64,000 nt of DNA, from NCBI RefSeq assembly GCF_022524485.1, contig NZ_JAKXMK010000004.1:348306-412305 (forward strand). The letters run 5' to 3'. Shown here piece by piece: positions 8,105 through 14,952 of the stretch. The position numbers and the translations under genes were made by a program. The DNA comes from Pseudonocardia alaniniphila. Lineage in GTDB: Bacteria; Actinomycetota; Actinomycetes; Mycobacteriales; Pseudonocardiaceae. The notes under the pieces are model-generated. The model searched no databases and was not told the origin of the DNA. It worked only from the letters and a program-made list of their open reading frames with translations. Position 1 is the stretch's first letter; the number at the start of each line of letters is the position of its first letter.

Positions 8105-9109
8105 TCAACATCTGCCGTATCCGGGCCGAGTGTTTTCTCGTAGGGGAGGCATTGCCTCCTTGAGAACTGCGGGAGCAGATCCGGTACGGGATCGCTCACG
8201 GCGCCAGGTGCTGGGAGTCATCCCGTACTGCCGCCGGAATGCCCGCTGGAACGTCCTGGGTTCGACGAACCCCACCGCTGCCGCGATGTCCGTCGTGTCG
8301 AGCCATGCGTACCGCTGGTCCAGCAGCATCGCCTGCGCCGCGAGCAGCCGCTGCTCGCGCAGGTACGCACCAGGTGTGGTTCCGATCCGTTCGAACAGGG
8401 TGTACACGTGACTGACCGACACGTTGTGCCGCCGCGCCAGCTCCTCGACCTGCAGGTGCGGGTCGGCCAGGTGTTCGCGGACATGCATCAGCATCATGTC
8501 GAGCAATACCGTGGCGGAGCCGTCGCTGCCCGGGACTGAGGGGACGACGTCCCGCAGCGCCATGGCGAGTAGGTCGATCGCGGCATGCCCGGCGTCCATC
8601 CGTTGCGGCGCGGTGAGGCCGTCGGCGATCCTGAACAACCGACCGAGGTACGCGGACAGCGTCTGCATGGCCGGGGACGCGGGATCCATCGTGCGTGCGC
8701 AGGCCTCGGTGATCTCGGCGGAACGCAGCGGCAGCAACTCGCGGGAGAACGACAAGGTCAGCTGCTGGTTCTCGCTGCGCGCGGCCCACTTGGAGGGACT
8801 GCAAGCCTCGCTCAAAAGCCCCATACCGGCAGTCAGCCTGGCGAAACGGTCGCGCTGGACCATGCGAACCGCGCCGGACACCTGTACGAGGAGGAGCCTT
8901 AAGTCGCCTTCCGACGCTCTCGCTGCCATCCGGCCGGTCCGGACCGCGGACCTCGGCCCCCAGCGTGACTGTGCGAGTGTCAAGCCGCCGCCCAACTCCA
9001 CCGACGCCATCCGCCCGCGAAAGTCGGGACCAGTCCGGATGATCGTCGGTATGAGGAACTCACGGGCGACGTCCTCGAACTCCTCCCCAGAGAACTCGCG
9101 AATCTGCAC
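8105..9109 (-). CDS. AraC family transcriptional regulator
   Basis: This 334-residue regulator resembles the AraC-binding-like (AraC_binding_2, NphR/FeaR-type) group. An effector-type N-terminal domain (about residues 1-190) is followed by a C-terminal double helix-turn-helix (about residues 215-315). The C-terminal half has the expected VEELARRHNVSVSHVYTLF first HTH and AAAVGFVEPRTFQRAFRRQY second HTH. Start is GTG 9109. No catabolic operon is adjacent, so its target is not obvious. It may regulate itself through the AT-richer intergenic DNA upstream. Confidence 0.88.
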   Translation of the reverse strand: MQIREFSGEEFEDVAREFLIPTIIRTGPDFRGRMASVELGGGLTLAQSRWGPRSAVRTGRMAARASEGDLRLLLVQVSGAVRMVQRDRFARLTAGMGLLSEACSPSKWAARSENQQLTLSFSRELLPLRSAEITEACARTMDPASPAMQTLSAYLGRLFRIADGLTAPQRMDAGHAAIDLLAMALRDVVPSVPGSDGSATVLLDMMLMHVREHLADPHLQVEELARRHNVSVSHVYTLFERIGTTPGAYLREQRLLAAQAMLLDQRYAWLDTTDIAAAVGFVEPRTFQRAFRRQYGMTPSTWRRERSRTGSAPAVLKEAMPPLRENTRPGYGRC

Positions 9110-9592
9110 AAGGAGAGGCTAACTCCGGCGTTGCCTGTCACAAAATCAATATTCCGATTTATGTAAATAATGGCACACGGAGACGCTGGCGAAGATCCAT
9201 ATAATCGGCCCGCCTGCAAATTGAATTCTACGGGCCGTCAATACCACTCGGGGGTCATCCCGCGATCGAGGCCTGCGCTCGGCATGGGAGGGCGGCGTCG
9301 ACCCCGAACCTCGGTCCCGCCTACCCGATCACGCCCCGGCCCGCGGCTGGATGACCCACACGTAGGGCTTCCCGGCTGTGCGGCCCATCGTCGGGCGCGG
9401 GCGGCTCATGCTTTGCCGGGCGGCGGGCCTGGTACTCGACCATGATCAGCAGATCGGGGTCGGAAACCGGGTGATACACGGCTACGGGGCCCCAAATGAC
9501 GATCATCACCAGGCAGACCGGCCGCCCGTCTCGGTCGAACGGCGGCCCCGCACACATCCGGAAGGCATACGGCGGTTCGGCCCCACTGACGA
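9110..9592. other. Degraded intergenic region upstream of the AraC gene
   Basis: No convincing gene is visible. About 9130-9230 is distinctly AT-rich for this genome and is the best place for the AraC promoter. A minus-strand frame at 9321-9596 contains a protein-like stretch (CAGPPFDRDGRPVCLV) but has no recognisable start context or family. The region looks like decayed accessory DNA next to the integration site. Confidence 0.4.
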
Positions 9593-9715
9593 TCACTGCT
9601 GCGCGCGTCTCGGCCGCGGTTCATCGAGCCGCCCGCCGAAGCGCTGCTGCGCGAACCGGCGCTGCCAGATCTGCACCGTCGTCCGCGGCACTCCCAGCCG
9701 AGCGCACGAGAACCT
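9593..9715 (-). pseudogene. IS630-type transposase N-terminal fragment
   Basis: Translation of the minus strand gives RLGVPRTTVQIWQRRFAQ followed by QRFGGRLDEPRPRRAQQ and a stop. This matches the helix-turn-helix and the DEPRP linker found near the N-terminus of IS630-family transposases. The DDE catalytic domain is absent and no terminal inverted repeats were found, so it is a decayed scrap. It lies about 110 bp outside the left attachment site of the integrated element. Confidence 0.6.
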
Positions 9716-9826
9716 GGACTCCCAGCGGAGGGCGCCCGACGAACTCGATGATCAGCTGTCCTGAGGGCGTTGCTGTCAAGGACAGCCGTCAAAAGCTCGG
9801 CCCGAGGACCGAGATGAGGATTGAAC

Positions 9827-9876
9827 TGGTGCGCCGCGAGGGAATCGAACCCCCAACCCGCTGATTAAGAGTCAGC
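9827..9876 (-). repeat. attL: attL, carrying a displaced 3' fragment of tRNA-Lys
   Basis: These 50 bases are identical to 21505-21554. Bases 9830-9876 correspond to the last 47 nucleotides of tRNA-Lys on the minus strand, from the anticodon stem through the T-arm to the acceptor end. There is no 5' half, so it cannot make a tRNA. This is the classic scar left when an integrase inserts DNA in a tRNA anticodon-loop region and restores the gene at the other end. Confidence 0.93.
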
Positions 9877-9890
9877 AATTAGAAGACCCA

Positions 9891-9943
9891 CCTGCACAAA
9901 CGGCGGATCATCCCATCAATGGCGCAAACGCCATCTGTGCAGG
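9891..9943. repeat. Nested inverted repeats next to attL
   Basis: Outer arms CCTGCACA (9891-9898) and TGTGCAGG (9936-9943) enclose an inner hairpin, ATGGCG-caaa-CGCCAT. The position immediately inside attL suggests integrase or excisionase binding, or a terminator protecting the element from outside transcription. Function is inferred. Confidence 0.5.
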
Positions 9944-10063
9944 CAGAACCTGCTTTATCCGCTTCGGTATTGATCGACGTGCGATGACGCGCGTTGTCAC
10001 ACGCACACACACAATGACGTCTGCACCTATGTCCGGGCGTTAGCCACTCCTAACATCGCTTCT

Positions 10064-10255
10064 ATGAACATACGGCGCTGGATCAGGCCACTCCAGACGT
10101 TCTCAATTTTCACCTCTGCGGGCAAAGTCAAGCTGCATATCTGCGGGCTGTGTGGCGCGATCACACTGGACGATGCAAACGCCCAGATGGACCATGCTCG
10201 GTATCACGTGATCGCCGACCGGGACTCAGCCCATCGGACCAGGTCATCGTCCTAG
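10064..10255 (+). CDS. Small C2H2 zinc-finger-like protein
   Basis: This 63-residue protein has a basic N-terminus (MNIRRWIRPLQTF) followed by CGLC, then 13 residues and HARYH. The spacing, Cys-x2-Cys-x13-His-x3-His, could bind one zinc ion. Proteins of this kind are common among small genes of actinophages and integrated elements. It is the first rightward gene of the element, just inside attL. Function is unknown; a regulatory DNA-binding role is possible. Confidence 0.5.
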   Translation: MNIRRWIRPLQTFSIFTSAGKVKLHICGLCGAITLDDANAQMDHARYHVIADRDSAHRTRSSS

Positions 10256-10288
10256 GGACCGGCGGCGACCTCGTCCTACGTTCGTCTC

Positions 10289-10507
10289 GTGACTGACCGC
10301 CTGCTCGAACGCCTCGTCGCGATCGCCGATCGCTTCAACCTGTCCGGCCTTGATCTGATAGCTGCGGTGAACTTTGAACGGGACGCGCCTGACGAAGCGA
10401 TCGCCGAGGCCCGCTCGGTAATCACCGAGGAATTCGGCTACATCAGCGACTCCGTCATGGACGAGATCATCGAACTGATGGCCGAGTCCGACCTGTACAA
10501 CGACTGA
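10289..10507 (+). CDS. Small acidic protein of unknown function
   Basis: This 72-residue acidic protein starts at GTG 10289. Composition and periodicity suggest helices throughout (ERLVAIADRFNLSGLDLIA, then EEFGYISDSVMDEIIELMAE). No motif is recognised. It ends ten bases before the next gene, whose ribosome site GAGGAG overlaps this stop region, so the two form an operon closed by the hairpin at 10886. Confidence 0.6.
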   Translation: MTDRLLERLVAIADRFNLSGLDLIAAVNFERDAPDEAIAEARSVITEEFGYISDSVMDEIIELMAESDLYND

Positions 10508-10517
10508 GGAGAAAACA

Positions 10518-10871
10518 ATGAGCGAGACCGTCCCCACCAAGGCCGCTGCCGAGGCGTGCGACACCACACCGAAAACGCTGCGGCAATTCCTCCGAGCCAG
10601 CAAGGACTACCAGAACGCTGGGGCCGGTGGCCGGTACGCGTTCGAAGCCAGCCAGCTGCCGACGCTGAAGAAGCGGTTCAACGCCTGGGTGGCCGAACGT
10701 GAGGCCGCCGCTAAGGCCCGCGCCGAGGCCGCAGCCGCTGAGGCTGCATCCACACCCGGCAATGATGCGGGCGAGACGACTGGCGACGCATTCGCTCGAC
10801 TGCCCGAGCCTGCCGACGACGCCCCGCTGGAGCCGCCCGCCAAGCCGGCGAGGGCACGTAAGACCGCCTGA
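10518..10871 (+). CDS. HTH-like DNA-binding protein with charged tail
   Basis: This 117-residue protein begins with a helix-turn-helix-like region (TKAAAEACDTTPKTLRQFLR, residues 7-26), then a short wing-like segment (GGRYAFEASQLPTLKKRF). This resembles small HTH proteins widespread in actinophages and mobile elements. Residues from about 60 are a low-complexity Ala/Glu/Pro tail ending in a basic ARARKTA. A strong GAGGAG site eight bases ahead supports ATG 10518. It is likely a regulator or nucleoid-type factor of the element. Confidence 0.6.
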   Translation: MSETVPTKAAAEACDTTPKTLRQFLRASKDYQNAGAGGRYAFEASQLPTLKKRFNAWVAEREAAAKARAEAAAAEAASTPGNDAGETTGDAFARLPEPADDAPLEPPAKPARARKTA

Positions 10872-10885
10872 CCAGCAACTACGTC

Positions 10886-10916
10886 AGCCCTGCACCCGAT
10901 CGTTGGGTGTGGGGCT
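10886..10916 (+). terminator. Terminator of the small rightward operon
   Basis: A 12-bp stem (two G-U pairs) has arms AGCCCTGCACCC and GGGTGTGGGGCT, a 7-base loop, and TTCG after it. It lies 15 bp after the stop at 10871. Confidence 0.75.
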
Positions 10917-10998
10917 TTCGTATGGACGCCTGAGATCGTCCGTGGGCGTCCGGCAGGCATGAGGGGCAGTGACGTGTAGGGCGACGTGAATCGGCTCG

Positions 10999-11667
10999 TC
11001 AGGGACGCGCTGGGACATCGAACTCGCCACGTTTGATGGCGCGTCGATCAGCAGCGAGTGTCTTAATCGCCAAGCCGGCTGCATCCAGATATGCGAGGCT
11101 TTGACCTTCTGAAGGCTGTCCCTGGCCATGTGCAACTTCATTGCGAGTCGACCTGAGTTGATTCAGCAGCTCATATTGCTGAGGAGTGATCATCTTAAAG
11201 CTGCGGAGTATTTGAGCGATCCGGGCGGCGCTCTGGTATTTCTCCTCGGGCAACTCTCGAATGGTCTTTGCGGCTTGCCAGTAAGACAGGAGATTATTCT
11301 CGACTTCACGCCATGCGTCAACGATGGCTGCGGCGGGGCTTAGCTTGGCAACTTCAACCAGATGACGCAATGGCGCCTCACGAGCTACGAAACTGCCATT
11401 GGCTGCCGAGCCATTGGAGCCCTTTCCCTTGTCTGCCTCTTCATGCTTAGGGTCGCGAATCGCCGCGTCAAGCTCGACAGAATCTGCAGCCGCGTCAAGC
11501 TTCTCGACCGACTTCGCGATTTCGATATTGGCGCCAAATGCTTCGAGCTTGGTTATTCTCTCGACGACAGATTTCAGTGTGTCGCGAAACATGATCCCGA
11601 GGAGTAGTATCACAAGCGGCCATAATGCTGCGGTCGCAATATTTGAGATAAGTTCGAAGCCAGACAC
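10999..11667 (-). CDS. Membrane-anchored HEPN-like protein (candidate defence cargo)
   Basis: This 222-residue protein has an N-terminal membrane helix (IATAALWPLVILLLGIMF, about residues 10-27). A coiled-coil-like linker and a low-complexity Gly/Asn/Ser region (about residues 80-92) follow, then a helical C-terminal domain. That domain contains LLNQLRSTRNEVAHGQG near residue 173, where RNEVAH is an Rx4H arrangement typical of HEPN/DUF4145-like domains. HEPN proteins are often RNases in abortive-infection or toxin systems. Base composition is visibly more AT-rich than neighbouring genes, suggesting separate acquisition. GTG 11667 follows a GGAGGA site. Nuclease activity is a guess from one motif. 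Confidence 0.6.
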   Translation of the reverse strand: MSGFELISNIATAALWPLVILLLGIMFRDTLKSVVERITKLEAFGANIEIAKSVEKLDAAADSVELDAAIRDPKHEEADKGKGSNGSAANGSFVAREAPLRHLVEVAKLSPAAAIVDAWREVENNLLSYWQAAKTIRELPEEKYQSAARIAQILRSFKMITPQQYELLNQLRSTRNEVAHGQGQPSEGQSLAYLDAAGLAIKTLAADRRAIKRGEFDVPARP

Positions 11668-11750
11668 CCTAGTCCTCCACCCACCAGCCCGAGATCGCGT
11701 GGAGGCTACTGGCAGCCTCGGTCAAGTTGATGAGCGGGCCGTACAGCTCG

Positions 11751-11942
11751 TCAGCTACGCGCAGGGCGGCCCTGCATCGCGCGCCACTCGGCCTCGCTGA
11801 AGTCCTCGCCACACGTCGTGCAGACCTTGTCGCCGGTCTGGGTGCCGAGGTAGTACTCCTTGAGGAGCTGCGGATGATCACACGGAGGGGAGCCCTTCGC
11901 TGCCCACTCCGCACGCAGCTGCTTGGCCTCATCCATCTGCAT
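11751..11942 (-). CDS. Small zinc-ribbon-like protein
   Basis: This 63-residue protein has CDH near residue 21 and CTTCG near residue 41, separated by KEYYLGTQTGDKV. The pattern suits a compact zinc-binding ribbon and is common among small actinophage and island proteins. The start ATG at 11942 lacks a strong ribosome site; an in-frame ATG at 11936 is an alternative. Function is unknown. It is the penultimate gene of the long leftward run. Confidence 0.55.
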   Translation of the reverse strand: MQMDEAKQLRAEWAAKGSPPCDHPQLLKEYYLGTQTGDKVCTTCGEDFSEAEWRAMQGRPARS

Positions 11943-11973
11943 GTGCGGTCAGTCGTCGGGTGATCCCGCGCTG

Positions 11974-12537
11974 TTACGTCGGGTGGCGCAGGTGCTCGGG
12001 CACGTCGTCGAGTTCGCTTGGGTCCACGACCTCGCCCTCGATGATCGTGGCCGTGTGGCTCGCCTCGCCGTCGGGGTTGACGAGGATCGAGCCAAGCAGG
12101 TCTTCAAGCGGGTTATGGGTCGTGACGTCAACGCTGGTGCGGGCCTTGCCCATGAACTGGTCGTAGACGTACTTCGCGACGTCGACCTTCACCGAGAAAG
12201 GAACAACGGGCTTGCCGGAGTCGTCGACCTCCTGGTTCGTCAGGGTGCTGTGCAGCACCTGTTGGGCATCAGACGCCAGAGAGGCCAGGTCGTACGCCAA
12301 CATCTCCCGCGCCCGTCGCAGACGTTCAGCCTGCAGCGCTGCCGTAAGCCACTTCGGCCGAGGACCGCGTCTAAATTGCCCGTCTGGATCTCGAGGTCGC
12401 CCGCGAGCCAGTTCCTCGTCGTCCCATTGGTCAAGTGGCTTATAGAGGATCTCGATTTCGGCGCTCACATCCGCTTTGGCTGCCTTTCTGCGTGCACGAT
12501 CACGGGCATTCTTGGCTTCGCGGCCAGGTGTGGTCAT
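11974..12537 (-). CDS. Terminase-small-subunit-like protein
   Basis: This 187-residue protein has a basic N-terminus (KNARDRARRKAAK), a central RGRPRDPDGQFRRGPRPKWL segment and a helical core. Near residue 125 it has VDVAKYVYDQFMGKARTSV, then NPLEDLLGSILV. The order of a GRPR/DGxF motif, a long helix and a KYV-(x4)-GK helix is reminiscent of small terminase subunits of actinophages, which recognise packaging sites. No large terminase gene accompanies it, as in phage satellites that hijack a helper's packaging motor. The similarity is judged by eye only. The ATG has a GAGGA site four bases ahead. Confidence 0.4.
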   Translation of the reverse strand: MTTPGREAKNARDRARRKAAKADVSAEIEILYKPLDQWDDEELARGRPRDPDGQFRRGPRPKWLTAALQAERLRRAREMLAYDLASLASDAQQVLHSTLTNQEVDDSGKPVVPFSVKVDVAKYVYDQFMGKARTSVDVTTHNPLEDLLGSILVNPDGEASHTATIIEGEVVDPSELDDVPEHLRHPT

Positions 12538-12620
12538 GATTTCCTCTTTCTGATTCCATATGAGCTAAGTGGTCTATCGGCGCAGTAAGTCTTATGTGTG
12601 TGCAGATCGTGTCGTACTGA

Positions 12621-12929
12621 TCAAGCGCCCCGTTCCTTCCAGTAGCAGTTGTCTGGCGAAAACGGGCCCGTCCTGTCAATGCGGGCAAGTACGGTGCCCG
12701 GCGGGCGACCGTCGTAACCGCCCATGTCCTGTACGAAGTTTGCGAATGAGTCGAGCCAGCGGTCACACACGACCACACTGCGACCGCCGTATTTCGGGTA
12801 ACGCTCATCGTTGGGATCTGTGCACCACTGCTGGATGGCCTTCCACGTGCGCCATTCGAACGAGTCAGTCCGGACCCTGACGACGGGACGTCGACCGGGC
12901 TTCCAGTACTTGCGTGCCGTGGCTTGCTC
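12621..12929 (-). pseudogene. HNH-like phage protein without a canonical start codon
   Basis: An open frame of 102 codons runs from just after a TAG at 12930-12932 to the TGA at 12621. It encodes the segments FEWRTWKAIQQW, YPKYGGRSVVVCDRW, NFVQDMGGYDG and ARIDRTGPFSPDNCYW. This is the layout of a common phage HNH-endonuclease-related family, whose usual consensus reads GGRGI-CxRW, F-NF-DMG, LDRIDN and Y-NCRW. There is no ATG, GTG or TTG before the conserved core. An AGGAG six bases before an ACG is the only start-like arrangement. Either it uses a rare start, or the 5' end is lost. Preservation of the whole core argues against long decay. Confidence 0.6.
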
Positions 12930-13026
12930 CTACCGGCTCTGAGATCGTCCCCAGGACGCTGAGCGCGCGGGAGGGTGGTGATTCCCCCTCGATGCATGCG
13001 CAGCGCCCCAGGGACGAGGCCAGACA

Positions 13027-13164
13027 TCACGAATCGGTGCGTGACCGACGCACCATGTCGAGCAGTGCGATTGCCTCCACACCCAGCTGGCGAACATCGC
13101 GTGGGATGCTGGGCTTCTTCAGGTCCCGGACCAGCTTCTGCCTGAGAACGATGACGTCCTGCAT
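13027..13164 (-). CDS. 45-residue protein coupled to the gene before it
   Basis: A 45-residue frame starts at ATG 13164, one base beyond the TGA of the upstream gene (13166-13168), and ends at 13027. The sequence is amphipathic and basic: QDVIVLRQKLVRDLKK, then VRQLGVEAIALLDMVRRSR. Close stop-start spacing within a run of coupled genes supports it. It has no recognised family. Its size and charge would suit a small helical-bundle regulator. Confidence 0.5.
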   Translation of the reverse strand: MQDVIVLRQKLVRDLKKPSIPRDVRQLGVEAIALLDMVRRSRTDS

Positions 13165-13165
13165 G

Positions 13166-13762
13166 TCAGCGCCGCCCAAGCTCGCGGCGGAGCACACGCT
13201 GGAGCTCGTCCTGGTCAGCGTCCATCTGGGCCTTGCTCAGGGCGCTGAAACGGGGAGCTTCGCGCCGACTGGCGATTGTCTGGAGCTTGGAATTGAGCGT
13301 GGGCGCACCCTGTCGGACCAACGGGAAGCGTGTGAACTGCTGCTCCTGGTAGTCGTCGAGATCCATAGCCTCCAGCTGAGCGAGGCTGTCCTCGGAGGCT
13401 TCGATCCCGCGGTGCTGCTGCGTGAGCTTCTCGAAGTCCGCCCGCACGTCTCGCAGCCAGGCGCGAACCTCTGCGGCCGACTTTCGGCCGTGGCGGACGT
13501 CCTCGTGCGCGTCGGAGATCTGGCTACAGAACATGCCGGCGACCTCGAGCACCTCATCGTGCTGCTCGTCGCGGGCGGCGAGGCCCCTCTCGTAGGCGTC
13601 GGTGTGGCTGTTCTTCCAGTCGCCCTCGATGTCGGCGAGAGCCCGCTGAACGAGCCTGCGCTGCTTGTCCGACAGGGGCTCCTCGTCGAGCACGCGCCGC
13701 ATGTCGGCGAGTCGGGGCGACATGTATCCGGGGTGGCTACCGGACGGAGTCTGGTGCATCAT
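13166..13762 (-). CDS. Helical protein of unknown function (scaffold-like)
   Basis: This 198-residue, highly charged, almost wholly helical protein includes SDKQRRLVQRALADIEGDW, HGRKSAAEVRAWLRDVRADF and a C-terminal QMDADQDELQRVLRRELG. The composition resembles phage scaffolding or small structural-assembly proteins, but no family is recognised. Its ATG overlaps the stop of the 60-residue gene upstream (TGATG), indicating translational coupling. Confidence 0.55.
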   Translation of the reverse strand: MMHQTPSGSHPGYMSPRLADMRRVLDEEPLSDKQRRLVQRALADIEGDWKNSHTDAYERGLAARDEQHDEVLEVAGMFCSQISDAHEDVRHGRKSAAEVRAWLRDVRADFEKLTQQHRGIEASEDSLAQLEAMDLDDYQEQQFTRFPLVRQGAPTLNSKLQTIASRREAPRFSALSKAQMDADQDELQRVLRRELGRR

Positions 13763-13944
13763 CAGGCCTCTCCAAACGCCGGAAAGCGCTCGCGGTTGGC
13801 CTTCGCCTTGGCGCTATCGCTAGTGGCGAATCGCTGGTCGCGGGCCTCGGCCTGCGTGACCACACCCTCGCAATCAGTGATCATCGTGAACATTCTGTCC
13901 AGCTCGTCCTGTCGAGCCTTGCTGTTGGCCCTCGTGTGTGCCAT
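13762..13944 (-). CDS. 60-residue helical protein of unknown function
   Basis: The reading frame extends further upstream, but ATG 13944 (MAHTRANSKARQDELDRMF) overlaps the preceding gene's TGA, and its stop overlaps the next ATG. The product is basic and helical, ending KAKANRERFPAFGEA. The double coupling makes it very likely real. Function is unknown. Confidence 0.6.
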   Translation of the reverse strand: MAHTRANSKARQDELDRMFTMITDCEGVVTQAEARDQRFATSDSAKAKANRERFPAFGEA

Positions 13945-14231
13945 CAGTCGACCTCCGTTCCGTCGGTGAGAACCCAGCCGTCGCCTGTGCCAATAATCAG
14001 CTTGTTGAGATCCGTGTCGAAGTAGAGTCGGCCGGCAATAGGCGTAGAGCGATCTGACGACGGACCGAAAGCGCACCGTGGGTCATGGCTCGCCTCATTC
14101 GCCATCACGCTGTCTTCTAGAGCCTCAGCCATCTGCTGATTCCGAATATACTGCTCAAGCGTCATGTTGCGGTCCTGCAACCACAACAGGTCATCCGCGG
14201 AGGGATTCTCCACATCGATTTGCCTAGCCAT
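13944..14231 (-). CDS. Small protein with a tail-fibre-like beta segment
   Basis: This 95-residue protein starts MARQIDVENPSADDLLWLQD. The N-terminal half is helical (residues 8-45). The C-terminal half reads AGRLYFDTDLNKLIIGTGDG, like the short beta repeats (LYFDTTTNKLYIGNG-type) seen in phage tail-fibre and structural proteins. Choosing ATG 14231 places it eight bases upstream of the previous gene's stop at 14224. Function is unknown, but the beta segment points to phage ancestry. Confidence 0.6.
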   Translation of the reverse strand: MARQIDVENPSADDLLWLQDRNMTLEQYIRNQQMAEALEDSVMANEASHDPRCAFGPSSDRSTPIAGRLYFDTDLNKLIIGTGDGWVLTDGTEVD

Positions 14232-14418
14232 TGTCTGCCATTCCAATCTGTTGATCAGCTTCTCTTGATGCCAGAGCTTCAGAAGTGAGGATGCGCACGA
14301 CTTCCGGTATGGTCACGGACCACATGGCAGCCAGAACGCGGATCTGAGTCTCAGAGTCTTTGCGGAATCGAATCGGGATCTGATTCCCGTAGAGACTGAC
14401 CTTGCCGCGTGCACCCAT
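14224..14418 (-). CDS. Ribbon-helix-helix-like small protein
   Basis: This 64-residue protein reads GKVSLYGNQIPIRFRKDSE, then TQIRVLAAMWSVTIPEVVR. One strand followed by two helices is the outline of a ribbon-helix-helix DNA-binding protein. A textbook GGAGGTGA lies shortly before ATG 14418. As the leading gene of the tightly coupled run 14418 to 13027, it is the natural autoregulator of that operon. The fold call is by pattern only. Confidence 0.6.
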   Translation of the reverse strand: MGARGKVSLYGNQIPIRFRKDSETQIRVLAAMWSVTIPEVVRILTSEALASREADQQIGMADNG

Positions 14419-14448
14419 TATCTTTCACCTCCAAATCGCTGGGTAGTG

Positions 14449-14478
14449 ATTATTCGCCAGGGCTTTAGGGCGAGGCAA
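14449..14478 (-). promoter_or_regulatory. Candidate promoter of the coupled leftward operon
   Basis: On the minus strand, TTGCCT (14473-14478) and AATAAT (14449-14454) are separated by 18 bases and end about 30 bases before the ATG at 14418. This fits a sigma-70-like promoter. No mapped start supports it. Confidence 0.35.
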
Positions 14479-14524
14479 GGCATTCGTATTGCCCCAGCAT
14501 TCAATTAGTGTAAGCAAACGTGTG

Positions 14525-14719
14525 TCATATCCAGCGCCTGCAGACAGCGATCGCCACACGGCCCTGGGTGCGAGGCGAACAAGCGCGGCAGATGCGACAT
14601 CCGAAGCCGGTCCCTATTCGCCCCCTGATCGTCTGGATCGTCGCGACGGTGGCGTCACCCGGGCGAGATTGCCCTGGACGTCCTACGGCGATCTGAGGCG
14701 GTGCTACAGACACTGTCAT
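14525..14719 (-). CDS. Small Cys/Arg-rich protein, coupled
   Basis: This 64-residue frame has an ATG that overlaps the stop of the 61-residue gene by four bases. It contains CRICRACSPRTQGRVAIAVC, a possible metal-binding cluster, and is strongly basic. No family is recognised. Rightward frames cover the same DNA, but they lack ribosome sites and coupling. Confidence 0.4.
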   Translation of the reverse strand: MTVSVAPPQIAVGRPGQSRPGDATVATIQTIRGRIGTGFGCRICRACSPRTQGRVAIAVCRRWI

Positions 14720-14901
14720 CGCGTCGCCCTGCGTCGCCCGGGCGTGTCGACAGGGCCGGGATCGGTCGGATCGGACGTGTAGATCTCCCGCAGCAGCTCG
14801 CCGGCCGACGGGCTCACCACACCTGCGGGCGGCTCGTAGTCGCTGCGCTTGCGGCGGGGCCGGTCGAACGCGGGGTCGATGTAAGTACCGTCGTCATGCA
14901 T
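14716..14901 (-). CDS. 61-residue protein of unknown function
   Basis: The gene starts at ATG 14901 behind a strong AGGAGG site seven bases upstream. The product is Pro/Arg/Asp-rich (DPAFDRPRRKRSDYEPPAGV), probably mostly disordered, with a short helix SAGELLREIY. No family is recognised. Confidence 0.55.
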   Translation of the reverse strand: MHDDGTYIDPAFDRPRRKRSDYEPPAGVVSPSAGELLREIYTSDPTDPGPVDTPGRRRATR

Positions 14902-14952
14902 TGCCGTTCCTCCTGATACTTGGTCAGTTATTCGGTCTATAGGTGCAGATAG

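Noticed and set aside
9406..9792. A 128-residue minus-strand frame near attL
   Set aside because: Its composition is that of an off-frame; the transposase scrap is in a different frame.
12500..13030. A 176-residue minus-strand frame
   Set aside because: It overlaps the HNH-like frame, whose translated product has recognisable conserved blocks; the longer frame has none.
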